Shown: positions 19,412-31,571, counted from the stretch's first letter. The stretch: DNA of 64,000 nt from Theileria orientalis strain Shintoku (GCF_000740895.1 NC_025261.1:1426001-1490000); one strand, 5' to 3'. Notes: a model not told the origin generated them from the letters alone. Made by a program: numbers and translations.

Positions 19412-19909
19412 ATGGCTGGAGATTCTAAACCGTCAGGCAACGCGGACCTGCGAAGGTTCATGGAAAAAAGACTAGATGGTAAGAAACTCGGATTGAATGG
19501 GTCAAATAGTTTACTTATATTATGACATGGCCATAAGATTGTCCTTCTTTTAGAATTTTACATAAGTAGATCAGATTCTAACGACATCTATCCACTACGT
19601 AGATATAAAGATAAAGATAATGAAAATATATACAAACGAGATAACCACAGATATAAATCCACATATATTAAATAAGTAGTGATAATAGCTCGAATACGAA
19701 TAAATATCATAAATTAACGATATGTAGTTCACTTAAACGGGTCGAGGCACGTAGTGGGAGTATTGAGAGGATACGACACATTTATGAACATAGTGTTAGA
19801 TAACGCACTGGAAGTAGTGGGAGAGGGACAAGTGGAGCTCGGAGTAGTCGTCGTCAGAGGGAACTCAATACTCTATTGGGAGTGCCTGGATAAAGTGCAC
19901 ACGCGATAA
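19412..19909 (+). CDS. SNRPG: Small nuclear ribonucleoprotein G (SmG)
   Basis: Sm-ring subunit of the U1, U2, U4 and U5 spliceosomal snRNPs. Two exons, 19412-19478 and 19728-19909, give 82 residues. The Sm1 motif reads LNGSRHVVGVLRGYDTFMN and the Sm2 motif contains VVVRGNSI. The N-terminal LRRFMEKRLDVHLNG matches SmG better than LSm7. The intron is 249 bases, long for this window. The C-terminus (WECLDKVHTR) is slightly longer than in animal SmG. Confidence 0.92.
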
Positions 19910-20294
19910 GTTAAAAACAAAGTAACAGGGGAACCGTGTAAAATAAAAAAATAAAAGGAGCCTAAATCGACTAAATAAATAGGGAAAGAGACGATTCGAT
20001 CAATCATGCAAAGGAATCGGAACAAAAGAAAAGAATTAATGCAAGACACATTTAAGTCTACACAAATCTGGAAAAAGAAGCAAAAATTAATGTGATTTAA
20101 ATTAATATATGTTTGCAAAAATTAATATTTACAGCGAACAATAAATAAATGTTTAACGGCGCTTCCCCATATATCACAATCGTAGTTGAACGCAGTCACT
20201 GTAAGTCATAATCCGAGTTAGTTTGAAACCCGAAAGAGCCTTAGAACCACAGTAGCACCAGCCTAAGAACAGTAAGAACACTCAAGACCCGAAA
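19910..20294. other. Intergenic, 385 bases
   Basis: A/T-rich spacer between SmG and the TMEM33-like gene. It contains only short open frames that follow from A/T composition. No RNA gene or repeat is seen. Confidence 0.4.
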
Positions 20295-21885
20295 ATGGCC
20301 GATAAAAACCTAACAGAAGCCGAAAAGAAATTTCTTGGTAAGTTATCCTACCGGAAGCATTTGCGACCCCGATTTCAATTAATAACAAATTTGTAGCTTT
20401 TGACTGGTCAAGCTCATCAGAATGGCAAACTTATTTTTCGAATTTATATCCAACTCCGGACGCATCTAAACTTCCCAAGTTCAAGAGGACGTGGTTCAGA
20501 AGGAACGTGGTAAGTTAGCGTAGTTTGACTTAATTTTTCAAGGACTCGACTCTGGCCGAGGATTCCACAGTTGGCGACCCAGTTTCACCCAAAAAAGAAA
20601 CGACATCTTCACAGCAATCGTCAACTCCGAAAAGTAAGTTCCTAGTAATAGCATATAGCGGTTACAACAAGTTCCCGACTCGAAGCAACGCCCGAGTCTC
20701 GACTTTAAACACGTCTAATCTTTTCTAATCCATGTTTAGTGCCACATACTAAATTCTTCGAGAGGTACCAAAACAAGACCAGGCTCCCACTGCTCAAGGA
20801 ACTCGTTCTGCGCTTTGAACTTGTGCTCCTGATCGGCTTCGTAATGTCCGTCTTTGTAGTCATCACGTCGAAGTTTAAGGCGCCCGGAACTGAGAACCTT
20901 GTAAAGGTAAGTGCCGGAAACCGCTCATGATGCCTTAGAACTGCGTCAACGTCTCCAGGTCCTTCTTTATAATTTTCCTCTTCGTGAGAGTGCTCAGAGA
21001 GAGGGGACTCCCGAAGATGAAGATGGAGTACTTTAACTCGCTGTCAAACGATCAGTACGTCCAGAGTCTGATGTACTCCATTTCGTTTATCTCAGTTCCA
21101 CCCAAGGCCCTTTACTACGCGCCTCAGCTCGTGACATCACTCTTGTGCCTCAGCTCATTGTACAAGGAGCATCCATCACTTTTCCCAAGACTGTTACAGT
21201 AAGTTCTTTCTAGCCTCATACGCCCTTACCTACGCCTATTCTCTTTGTTTATTCTCTTTTTCTTATAATCTGTTTTCCTTACCTTTATTCATCCTACCTC
21301 TACCTTACGCTTCTATCCTTCCTTTCTCTAGTTAACATTCCTTTATTATCTTACTTTCTCAACCACTATCGTTTTTCTTTGCCATTCCCATTATATTATT
21401 TACTTAATTCTACCTATTTATTATCTCAATTCTATAATTATCATTTTTAGGATTCAAAAGGTCAAGGAAATTATGACTAAAGTTGACCAGAATGGTTACT
21501 TTTTATGTAAATTACGCGCACACTTGGAGGTTGCAATTTTGCCATATTTAGTCTTACTCGGGTTCACCGGACGCGGAGGCATTATGCCACTGTTCCTCTA
21601 CGTCAGCTTCCTTAAATTTAAAATCAACTCAAAGGACGTGTACATGATGAACACTCTGAAAGGTGTTCACTTGAAGATACTTAACGGTCTTAGCAACCCA
21701 AAAGTACCAGCAGTCGTCAAAAACATGTACCAAAGGGTAAGTATTATTTTATCTTAACCTCTCTACCGATAAGAATTCTTTATCACTTTGAATATTTTTT
21801 TCTATCATATACTCATTTGCAACCAACATTAATTTTTTAGGCTGTTAAGAGCTTGGAACTTTATTTCACAGGCCGTCGCCGCTGA
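20295..21885 (+). CDS. TMEM33 / Pom33-family membrane protein
   Basis: Predicted ER and nuclear-envelope membrane protein of the Tmemb_33 family, whose members shape ER tubules or associate with nuclear pores. Seven exons by GT-AG borders: 20295-20337, from 20397, from about 20547, from about 20740, from 20973, from 21451, and 21841-21885 ending in TGA. Hydrophobic segments are LVLLIGFVMSVFVVIT, FFIIFLFVRVL, an FISVPPKALYYAP stretch, and AILPYLVLLGF. The section from LRAHLEVAILPY through GIMPLFLYVSFLKFK aligns well by eye with the C-terminal half of TMEM33. The first 70 residues form a soluble Ser/Thr/Lys-rich extension. The fifth intron is about 250 bases and pyrimidine-rich. Confidence 0.8.
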
Positions 21886-21953
21886 CCTGTTTACTACGCT
21901 GCGCATCCTCAATAGCTAGAAGTAATTGTTTATTTCTAAGGTTAAATTATCAA

Positions 21954-22776
21954 TTAACGTTCTAACCTTAATTTGTAATCTTCATATTCCTGATTAATTG
22001 ATCTTAGTTGATTTGCAGTATCAATTTGAGATAGTTTACGACGTTTATTCAAATCATCCAATTTAGAATCAATATATTTTTTCCTTTTTTCCATGCTAAA
22101 AAAAAGTGCAATTAAGTTATATAAAAATTGTCATAAGCATACTAGGTGTGTAGCAGTAAATAATATATTTTAAATATTATAAAATAAATTACAGTAACGA
22201 GTGTTGAAAATACTAAATAAAAATCAGTTAATATGAAAAAAGGAAATACATACCTTAATTTTAGCAATGTGAGAGAATCAAGGTGTTTTAACCAGGAGCC
22301 TTCCTTGTAACGGTCCATCAACTCAAGATTAATGAGGGAATTCTGAGAGTATTCCATTAACATTTTAATGCGATTCATCTTGGTTTTAATATCCTTGTGG
22401 TTAGAAATGGGAGAATAGTGAGAAAAATCTAATTTCTCCATCTCAGTGCCTAAGGAAGGATAAGTAAATGGGAAGGTATAAAAAATAAATATTAAGTAAA
22501 ACAAATACCATTATTAATGCGATCGACCTCTTTATTGTATAAACAACCGTTAGGAGTAAAGTTGAAGGGAAGAGGTTCGAGGTATCTGTCGAGTAACTGG
22601 CACTCAGATAACCCAGACTCCTCCAAAATCACCCTCATCTCATCGTTGACTAAATCCTTAACCACATGCTCCAAATCAGCAGGAACTGTGTCTACAAACG
22701 GCAAACTGTCAACCAAATGGTGGTATTGGTTGCGTTTATAGAGTAAATCACTAACATTTTCTACATTTGAATTCAT
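21954..22776 (-). CDS. BCAS2: Pre-mRNA-splicing factor SPF27 (BCAS2 homologue)
   Basis: Core subunit of the Prp19 (NineTeen) complex that activates the spliceosome. Three exons, 22776-22509, 22449-22254 and 22095-21954, give 201 residues (human protein 225). Features in order: the N-terminal LVDSLPFVD resembling the family's VDALPYFD, an acidic helix, an NLELMDRYKEGSW segment matching the family's NLELM...W core, and a C-terminal coiled coil rich in Lys/Arg/Asp ending IDTANQLRSINQEYED. The ATG at 22776 is the first in the frame. The gene converges on the TMEM33-like gene with 68 bases between stops and diverges from the CDPK gene. Confidence 0.85.
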
Positions 22777-23033
22777 AAGCAAGCAAACATAATAAATAAA
22801 TGATTAAATTTGTAAAAACAAATATTTAAAAATTTAAAAAGTAAACTGGTACTAATACGCGACACAGAAAAAAATTAAGCAACAACAGCATTGAAACAAC
22901 AGGCTCTATCATAGGGCAAGTCGTGAGCTGGGTCAGAAGCTAACACACAAAGTGAAGTATATATAAGTTGACTAAACATAATTATTAAAATATGATTCAA
23001 TGACATAATATCGCACTTTTAAAATTACTCAAA
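22777..23033. promoter_or_regulatory. Divergent promoter region between SPF27 and CDPK genes
   Basis: 257 bases separate the two start codons on opposite strands, so both promoters must lie here or inside the genes. The sequence is A/T-rich with a less A/T-rich patch (about 22886-22950). I see no named motif with certainty. Confidence 0.4.
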
Positions 23034-24920
23034 ATGGGTAACTGTTGCCGTCACATAGATGCAACAGAAGTAAGTAACCTGCCTCCGAAAACTGTCAGAT
23101 CGACAGCGGTAATGGCAAGGGATGAAAACGAAATAACTGCGGAACATGAAGCAGGCCGTGACTCGCAGGAAACACACCAGGAAAAGAAGAAGAGCCTGAA
23201 TTCCGACCCGGACTATTTAGTCCCGGATATTTCAGACGTATTCTTCAGAAACGTAACGCAGCCCTCCGAAGGTAAATTCAAACTGGTAGGAAACCACGAA
23301 AATACCGAGAACGGCGTTGATTCTAAAAAAAATACAATTCTCCGCAAGCTAAACAACTACCCGAAGATATCGGACATCGTGCTCACGAAGGACCTGTGGA
23401 GAAGCAGGATTCAGTTCTCCGTAAAGCTGGCGTCGAGGTACACTGTGGGATCGAACGCAATAGGGTACGGAATCTGCGGCTCAGTGAACCACTCCGTTAA
23501 CAGAAGAACGCAGAAGATATACGCACTGAAGTCGCTTAACACAATGGCCTCGTCAAAGCGGAAGCTGACGAGCGTGTTCAACGAGGTGTCGATCTTCACG
23601 CAGCTCGACCACCCGAATATCGCATTTATGCACGAGACGTACGACGAAGGGAACGTGTGCCACATCGTCATGGAGTACTGCTCAGGCAACGAGCTGTACG
23701 ACAGACTGGACACGTACAAGCGTTTCAGCGAAGCCTACGCAATCAAGATGACCTTTCAAATGCTCCTGACGCTCCACTACCTGCACTCGAACGGAGTGTG
23801 CCACAGGGACCTGAAGCTGGAAAACTGGGTCTTCGCAAACCAGGAAATCGACTCGCTGCTCAAGATGATCGACTTCGGCTTCGCGCGCGTGTTCGAAAAG
23901 GGGATACCGATGGGAGGAATGCACGGCACAGTGTACTACGTGGACCCGGAGGTGATCGACGGATGCTACAACGAAAAGTGCGACATCTGGTCGACCGGAG
24001 TGATCGTGTACATGATGCTCTCAGGCTCGCCACCATTCAACTCGGGCGGCGACAAGGAGATCCTCTGGAAGATTAAGAAGGGGACGCTGAAGTTCGAAGG
24101 AGTGCGCTGGAACTCAGTGTCTGAGCTGGGCAAGGACTTCATAAGGTACCTGCTCAACAGAAACGGGAACGAGCGGCCGTCGGCGGAGATGGCGCTGAAG
24201 CACGAGTGGCTGAAAAACGAGTACGCGAAGTACGCAAACTACAAAATCTCAGTGGAGCTGCTCATGCAGATAGTTAAGTTCTCAAGGAAGTCGCCTCTGC
24301 ACAGAGCAGTGATAGCACTGAGCGTGCTCGAGAGCGACAGGAACTGCCCGAAGGAGGTATATCGCACGTTCTTCGCAATCAACGCCTCCAAAAACGGAAC
24401 AATCTCATTCCAGGAGTTCTTCGCCACGATGAACAAGCACCTTAACCTGAGCGAGGAGGAGTGCGCGCAAATATTCAACGTGATCGGCTTCAGAAACACG
24501 CCAGAGCTGAGTTACACGGAGTTCGTGACGGCGGTGATCGAGCACTACGGCACGCTGGACATCAACATGCTGTCGCTGGTCTACAAGAAGCTGGACGTCT
24601 TCGGGAAGGGCCACGTGGACCTGGAGAGCTTCCAGCACGCGATAGGCAGGGAGTTCGGAGGAGAGAGCTCGGAGAAAATATTCAGGGATACGGACCTGAA
24701 TGGCGACGGACTGATAGACTTTGTGGAGGTAAGCAGGCAACCAAGGAGCAATAATAGGGAAAATAGTTAAGATTAGATAGTTAATTACAAGGAGTAGGCA
24801 TTAGAAACAAGAAAAGTTAGCGTAAGCACGGTAACATAATTGATAACGATGACGTAGTTCTGCGAATGTCTAACAAACGTAACCATTCCGAAGGAAACGA
24901 GACTGAAACAGCTTCTGTAA
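23034..24920 (+). CDS. Calcium-dependent protein kinase with N-myristoylation signal
   Basis: Ser/Thr kinase of the plant/apicomplexan CDPK family. Two exons, 23034-24728 and 24858-24920, give 585 residues; the small last exon finishes EF-hand 4 and the C-terminus (FCECLTN to KQLL). The N-terminus MGNCC suggests myristoylation at Gly2 and palmitoylation at Cys4/Cys5, hence membrane location. After about 135 residues comes the kinase domain: glycine loop IGYGICGSV, catalytic HRDLKLEN, DFGFAR, and DPE in place of APE. A junction helix and four EF-hand positions follow. Only the last, DLNGDGLIDFVE, is a canonical calcium loop; the first three lack key acidic residues. Codon use is strongly C/G-ending. 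I cannot assign a CDPK number. Confidence 0.93.
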
Positions 24921-25099
24921 TATAAATCAACATTTTATATACTTGAATATACAGTTTATACATAAATGCCATTTATGAGCAATTAAGAATTGGCAAGGTA
25001 AGAGTGGAAGTAAGGAGGTGTACTGTAGGTGTACGTGGAAATAAAATAACGCCGATCGGAGGGAATTAAAAAAATAATAAAACAACCTTTATTTTTAAA

Positions 25100-27195
25100 A
25101 TGGAAAATGAATATAAAAATAAAAATAAAGAAAACAAAAAGGGATTGAGATGGGGAGAAGAGTATGAAGATACAGAGGAAGTGAATTCAGATAAAGAATC
25201 AGAAACTCAATTAGAGCTGAATGTGAAAATAAACAAAATTAAAAATTATGTTACAACTATGGAAAACGAAAGTTCGTCGATAAATGAAGCAGATTCCGTG
25301 AGGGACGATTCAAACAAAGTATCAACCGTAGAATCGTATTTATCAGATACCTCAGCCTCAAATTATATAAATCCCAAATCAACAAGTGAAGGATCAGAGG
25401 ATAAAGTGAACCTTCTACAAGGATATTTAGATTCTAACGTATCGGAAATAAAAAAGGAATTTGCGGAATTGAGCCCACAAACATTGAAATATAGTTCAAT
25501 AGAAAGTAAATTAGAGAAGTACAATCAGCAAAAAAGAGAGGATAGATATAGTACATATAGAATGAGTTCAAGAACCGTGATAAGCGACGAGGAATCTAAA
25601 GATAGCCTGGATAGGCTATGGAACATGAAAACGTTTATGCACGACATGAAAACGGAGTACAGCCGCCAGAGAGAAGAAGGAGGAGTGGATTACGGCGACG
25701 AGTTCAAGAGCGCATACGTAAATAACATGGACACCAATAGGCTGGACCAGTCAGTGCTTGAGTCGAAGAGCATGGAGCAAACAGATCTCGCAGTCGAATA
25801 CTACAAGTTCGAGTTGGAGAAGATGGATAAAATAGTGAAGGTGTTGAAGAGCCAGCTGACGGAGAGAGACCAGAAGATATCTCTGTTATCTGAGAAGGTC
25901 CTGGAGTACGACCAGTGGAGGTCGGAGTTGGACCCGAACAGACAAGCATCAGTAGTGCAGTACAAGGCGGAGAACGAGGCGTTCGTGGCAGTAAACTTTG
26001 CAAAGTTGCAAGCTCAAGTCGACGAAAACGAACGACTAACACAAAGACTGATGAAGGTAAGTAGCAATAGCGGTTATTAATAGCTAGGGTAACTATTTAC
26101 TCAACTACTTACGCAACCTATCAAGTACCTAAATACGCATATAATTTCTCAATTAATTACGCAATTAACTGAGCTAATTAACCGAGCTGTAACTAACGCG
26201 TGTGTAGATGGAGGAAACACACAGAGACAAGGATGATGAGATAAGGGGATTGCGGGAGAAAATCCTGGAAAACGAAGTCTCGTCAGCAAGGTTCGACAGA
26301 GAGCTGAAATCGCTAGAAATTGATAAGCAAATGCTTAAAAACTCAATTGACTCAATGGAGAAGACGTTTCGACAGCGTGAGCTCCAGATGAAGCTGAACC
26401 TTGACATGGAGTATCAGAACCAGCTGTCGAACATTCTGAAGGAGCAGGAGCAGCTGATGAGTCTGGTGGCCGACAAGGACAGCGAGATAGAGAAATGCAA
26501 GGAGCTGCTGAGGACGGCGAGGCACGAGTGCTCACAACTACTCAACTCGGTAAGTGCTCCGAATTTTGTGTAATATCCATCGTTCAGCACCTAGTTACAT
26601 GTAATTACATTTGGCGTTACTAGTGCAGCCAGTTATGTTGTGTTTCATTGTTAATTTGTAGTTATAAGTACAGCTAGTTACACATACTAAGTTAGTAGTT
26701 ATCAGTATAGCTGGTTACACATACTAAGTTAGTAGTTATCAGTATAGCTAGTTACACATTGTAATATTCGTCATAACAATAACACGTATTCGATTACGAT
26801 CACCCATAATCAGTGATACGTAACAAATAACCTCTTTGCAGATTGTGAGACTGAAGGAAGTGCTTATAAAAAAAAATCAAGAAATCGACCACTACAAAAA
26901 CAAAGTATTAGAATTAGAGTCGAGTCTTATCGCAAACGACAAAACCTCAGAGTTGAAGATATCAAGAGATACGCAGTCAAAGTTAAGAGATAAAATTAGG
27001 AAACTGGAACAGAAGTTAGAAATGTACGAAGAGTCGACTAAAGTAACCAGTCAAATGAAGGAGGAAAACCTATACCTGAGGGCGAAATTGGACAAACTAC
27101 AAAACGTCGATATGAGGGACAGAATTTCCCAAAGCGTCATTGAGTTGGGAAACCAAATGATGCCACTGTCACTAGCGAACCTGAGGGACTCATAA
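25100..27195 (+). CDS. Coiled-coil protein of unknown function
   Basis: Three exons, 25100-26056, 26208-26549 and 26842-27195, sum to 1653 bases, 550 residues. The N-terminal third is acidic, Ser/Asn-rich and probably disordered. From about residue 230 to near the end the sequence is almost continuous heptad-like coiled coil (repeated LxxKxxE patterns such as SLEIDKQMLKNSIDSMEK and KIRKLEQKLEMYEES). There is no enzymatic signature, membrane segment or signal peptide. Both introns begin GTAAGT and end in TGTGTAG or TTTGCAG. A cytoskeletal or centrosomal scaffold would fit but is only a guess. The second intron contains a short tandem repeat. Confidence 0.75.
26650..26760. repeat. 37-bp tandem repeat in an intron
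   Basis: About 2.7 copies of a 37-base unit beginning AGTTATCAGTATAGCTGG lie inside the second intron of the coiled-coil gene. Copies differ at one or two bases. It does not touch the splice sites. Confidence 0.8.
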
Positions 27196-27516
27196 GAACA
27201 GCCTTTAAAGGCGAAACAAGGTTTACATGATCATTACACTAATTTAATGTTTTATGTATCAGGTTGTTAGATATGGTATATATGAGTGAGCGTGTGCATA
27301 CCATAGATGCAATATATACATATACCTATATATATGTACCTATATACTATGCACATATTAATACCAGTACTGATATACACATACTAATCCAATACTGATA
27401 TACATGTACCTATATACGTATACTAATATACATATACACAAACACACTTACATCATATATACGGTAACAATAACAATAAACATAAACAAGGTATGAGAAT
27501 ACGATATTAAAGTGCG
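27196..27516. other. Convergent intergenic with TA-rich imperfect repeats
   Basis: 321 bases between the 3' ends of the coiled-coil gene and the minus-strand gene. It is full of interleaved TATACATATACC/TATATGTACC words (about 27275-27440). No coding capacity; probably untranslated and terminator sequence for both genes. Confidence 0.5.
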
Positions 27517-28650
27517 TTATTTCGATGAAAGCTGAATCGAGTTGACTTTAGGCGTGTTTAACTCAAGAGGCAGGGGATTAGACTTGGAAGAAAGCGATTT
27601 CTCAATCAAGCTCCATAAAAGGTCGCAAGTGGAGACGTCTGAGTCCTTGGAGGAGGAAAAACGATGCCAAGTCTGCTCAGAACCAGCCTTAGACTCAGAA
27701 AGAATGGCCAAATTAGCATTGCCATTCTCATCAATGTTCAAAATCGTAAGTTTAAGAGCAGAAGAAAGAAACTCGTAAAGAAGCCTAAAATGACAATTAA
27801 GTATAATTAAATAACAATAACGGTTATATAAGCAAAAGTGGAAGCGAATGAATATAAATAAACGCACTGAACAAAATAAATTGTACTCAATAAAATAAAC
27901 AACGTTGAAATAAATAACGAAACCACACCAATTGAGTGGAGATAAACAAACATATGTAGTACCTGTTGCGCTCCTTATGCTGAGTCGAGTTATGATTGAC
28001 CGAGTCCATCTTCTCCTGTAAAATGTCTATTCTGCACTTCAGGTTCTTAATGTCAATGCTTTCAAGTTCACACGAGTGCTTCCACTGGTTGAGCCTATCA
28101 ATAATCTCCTGCCGACTGATTAAAGCCTCTATATCTCCAGCTAAACATTTTAACGTGAGTGATGTGTAAATGTGCATACATCTACGGCTATCTATGATCA
28201 TATGTGTGCATATACTAGTTTCTGTGCTGATATGAATAGAGGTTTGAGAAGGGTAACTAAGGTCTAAGCATACGTGAGTAGTCAGTTTGGTGACTTTTGA
28301 GACGATTAATGGCATCATTGTTAATCCTCGTTTCCACCTCCAATTTTCTCTCCAACTCTAAAAGAAATGAGACTAAACTCTAAAAAGGTACCTTTACACT
28401 GAGATTTGGCATATTCTACCTTTTTATTAAACACATCGGAAAGCTCCTTGCGATAATTTACAAACTCATCTAAAAGTACATCTTCGTGACTAGTGTCACT
28501 GATAAACTGAGAAATTGCGTCGATAGTATTATATAAAGAAGACAGAAAGTTAGAATTTTGAGTAGAATTCAAAAAATCTACGTCGACATTAGAAAGTACA
28601 TCCAAGTTATGTTTAATGGTACCTAGCAGGTCATTAGGTGCTGAATTCAT
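27517..28650 (-). CDS. Coiled-coil protein with small C-terminal globular domain, possibly Spc25-like
   Basis: Four exons, 28650-28392, 28357-28274, 28140-27963 and 27784-27517, sum to 789 bases, 262 residues. Layout: an N-terminal helical region, a central coiled coil (DIKNLKCRIDILQEKMDSV), then a C-terminal domain of about 80 residues starting LLYEFLSSALKLTILNID. This order and size resemble the kinetochore proteins Spc24 and Spc25 of the Ndc80 complex, where a coiled coil precedes an RWD domain. The resemblance is structural by eye, not a firm motif match, so the function stays open. Intron 1 is only 34 bases. It diverges from the TBC gene. Confidence 0.7.
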
Positions 28651-28967
28651 TGTTATATAGGAGTATAAAATTAAAATACAGTTGCATAGGAAAAAACAAC
28701 ATTAAATTTTTACATAGAACGGTCCTTCAAAAATAATTCTAATGATGTGTATTAGTGATGTTGTATAAGGAGACCATTTGAAAACAACAATTTATAAGTA
28801 TATTTTATAACTTCTCATTTATAAAAATTTACTTAAATCATCAGTGTATTATATTTTAACAACAATAATATTTTAATGATGCAATGATTCAATAAACGAA
28901 AAGTGTAGTTGAGTACAATATCGGTGTATTATAGCAGAATTCCAATTTACAATGACAAGTATTGATT
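28651..28967. promoter_or_regulatory. Divergent promoter region, 317 bases
   Basis: Spacer between the starts of the Spc25-like gene (minus) and the TBC gene (plus). It is very A/T-rich. A short upstream frame begins with ATG at 28952 and reads only eight codons to a TAA that overlaps the TBC start region, so it could act as an upstream ORF. No other feature is seen. Confidence 0.4.
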
Positions 28968-31318
28968 ATGGACGATAAAGACGTAGAAATAATTGCAAAC
29001 AGTGACGAGTTTAGTCCTTCCCATTCGAAAAAGAGGCTGAGCGGCGTGGAAGGAAGACGCAAGGGTCTATTTCCGTTTAAAAAGGTGGAATCTGAAACCG
29101 ATTCCTCATGGTTCGACATATTTGGCTTCGGAAATTTTAATGTTTTAAACACCAACTTGACCTATGGACTAACCTTGGCGCTTCCGCAGTGCGATTGCAA
29201 AAGGTTGACCTCGAGGCCGATCACGTTCAACGTGGAGCAGGCAATCAAGGATAACCCAAGGTTCAAGTCAATGCCAAAGCAAGTGAAGGGAGAGCGGTGT
29301 AAGAGATTTAACCACTGGTGGCTCAAATGCTGCCAATCAGCAGTGCTAAAGAAACAGGGAATATACTGGAACGTAATACAGCTGCTAGGAACTAGAGTTA
29401 AAATTAACGACCAGGCAGTGATGGTGTCAGAAATAGTACTCGGAAAAAGAATCACACTTGCAATAGACTTGGATATAAAGAGGACGTACCCGTCGCTGAG
29501 ATTTTTTAATAGATACGGGTGAGAGTGGATTCATAACACAGTTAATTTGTTTGAAAAGTGCAGAGCATAATTTATTGCAGTAGGAGTATGCTGAGGAGGA
29601 TATTGCTGGCATATGCCTTCTTTGACACGGAAGTAGGATACGTCCAGGGGCTTAATTTCGTAGTGGCAAATTTGCTATGGCACTCTAGCGAGGAGCAGGC
29701 GTTCTGGGCCCTAATATCAATGATGTATTTATACGACATGAGGTGCATGTTTCTCCCGGTAATTTGATAAAATAGTGAAACAACGTTAGGGCTTGCCAGG
29801 GGTGTTTAAAAGGTGTGAAATACTGGAGCACTGTATGGTACGACACATTCCGAGATTACACGACCACCTGGTAAGTAGTTACAAATAAGGTAGAATGTTT
29901 CAATAGCAGCAATTACAACAACTACTACTGTTACAAATATTACTGTTACTGATGTTACAAATGTTACTATTAGTACCATCACTACTACTACTGTTACTGA
30001 AAACAGTGAATACATGTTTTAGAAATCCGTTGGAGTCCACATACCCATGATCGCATCAGATTGGTTTATGACACTGTGTGCAAATTCAGTACCGATAAGA
30101 GCACTGGTAACTGTAGTTAGGACTAATGTAGTAAACAGGCACGGCTCTGGGATAGCTTCTTCGCAGAAGGGTGGGTAGCAATATTTAGATTCATAATATT
30201 CCGTTTAAAGCAATTCGAAGGTAAGAAATGCACGTGCGGGTGTTTAAACCACTGTTTCAGAGTACCTCGTGACAATGAGTGACATCGCAGACATAATGAA
30301 GGTGATAAAGTACGGCAACGCAAGCTTGACAGAAAAGTGGAACCTGATAGAGCTGATACCAGGCTTCGGAGGAACAAATCGAAGGAAGTCGCAGCTGATC
30401 AACGCAGCATACTCGACGAACGTGGAAAACCTGACGAATGACCCGAACAAGCTGGAGAAGGACAGTGACTGGGTGGAGATAGTGGAGGAGTCGCTGAGGT
30501 TCGACATAGAGTCGAGCTTCATAGAGACGCTGGAGCTGACGAACTCGGAAGTGATGTACTTCGACGTGCAGCAGTACCCAGGCGACTTCGACTTTAGAAC
30601 AGAGACGCTGAAGTCGTACGAGTCCTCAGAGAAATCGCTGCCACAAAGCGAAGAGGAAGCAGGAGAAGAGGCCTTTTCGAGTCCACTCGATATGTCCCCG
30701 GGCTTTGGGCCAGTAGATATTGGAGTCAGTGCCGCCAATGCCTTGGATATCACCAGTTTTAACACCAGTACTAATACTGGTGCTAGTGCTAGTACTACTG
30801 GTAATATCTGTACCAGTACTGGTGCTACTAACGCTGTTACTGTTACTAATACTGTTACTGTTACTAATACTGTTACTGTTACTAATTCTGTTACTAGTAC
30901 TGGTAACAATAACACTAGTACTACTGATGCTAATAGTGCGAGTACCGATACTACTGTTACTATTAATACTGCTACTAGTAACAATAAAACTGGTGATACC
31001 AGCATCAATGCGGGTGATGCCACGGCTGAAAACACGGGCGGATCTCAAACTGCAGTCGACGACTGTGAAAATATGATTGTGGACGATATAAGTAATATTG
31101 TAGTGGACAATGGTGGCGTTGTCGAGGACTCAGCGGGGCAAAAGAGCGTGGAAACGCCGATATTTGAGTCTTCCCTGAAAACGTTGAGAGAAAACTCACT
31201 GGACGATATAGCGAATAGGCTGGAGCAACTGTCAGACTCGTTCAAATCACAGCTGGAGGCGCTGGGAGTTTCAAAGGCGTACCACCTACACCTAAAGGCT
31301 CTGCACGATGTGCTTTAA
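28968..31318 (+). CDS. TBC-domain Rab GTPase-activating protein
   Basis: Stimulates GTP hydrolysis by a Rab GTPase in vesicle traffic. Six exons, 28968-29518, 29581-29758, 29790-29870, 30023-30106, 30139-30220 and 30261-31318, sum to 2034 bases, 677 residues. The TBC domain shows the arginine finger in DLDIKRTYP, the glutamine finger in YVQGLN, and the late block LWDSFFAEGWVAIFRF. The dual-finger residues are intact, so it should be catalytic. The C-terminal half (last exon) is acidic, then a Thr/Val/Asn tract of about 110 residues, then a helical tail. Introns of 31, 32 and 40 bases occur. The first exon carries a 100-residue N-terminal extension with no recognised domain. Confidence 0.9.
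30755..30990 (+). repeat. Thr/Val/Asn low-complexity coding tract of GTTACT-type words
   Basis: The last exon of the TBC gene contains repeated GTTACTGTTACTAATACT 18-mers and variants with ACTAGTACTGGT. They encode TVTVTN and STGN-type peptides. The same words appear in the intron at about 29905-30005. Confidence 0.85.
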
Positions 31319-31571
31319 TGTTTTAAGTAAATTAATGCAGTAGATACCCCAAGAAACTAGCTATCATGTTTCCTCTAGCTATTTTATTGCTATCAAGCAG
31401 TAAACTTGATATAAGTAGTACCAGTGGTAGCCAGTGGCTATTATAGTAATAAATAACTAGTTCACAGTAGTGTAAAACATAAAACAAGGTAGATGTGCTA
31501 CAGAAAACAATATATAAAACAATCCGACATTACTGAGTTAAAATGTATTAAAATATAAAGTGTGTTGTGTG
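31319..31571. other. Convergent intergenic, 253 bases
   Basis: Spacer between the stops of the TBC gene and the UMP-CMP kinase gene. It includes a GTAGTACCAGTGGTAGCCAG stretch (about 31412-31432) made of the same short words as the low-complexity tracts. No gene is seen. Confidence 0.4.

Noticed and set aside
30244..31035. Minus-strand frame of 263 residues opposite the last TBC exon
   Set aside because: Val/Leu/Thr runs are the antisense of the GTTACT-type coding repeats; the TBC frame has domain support.
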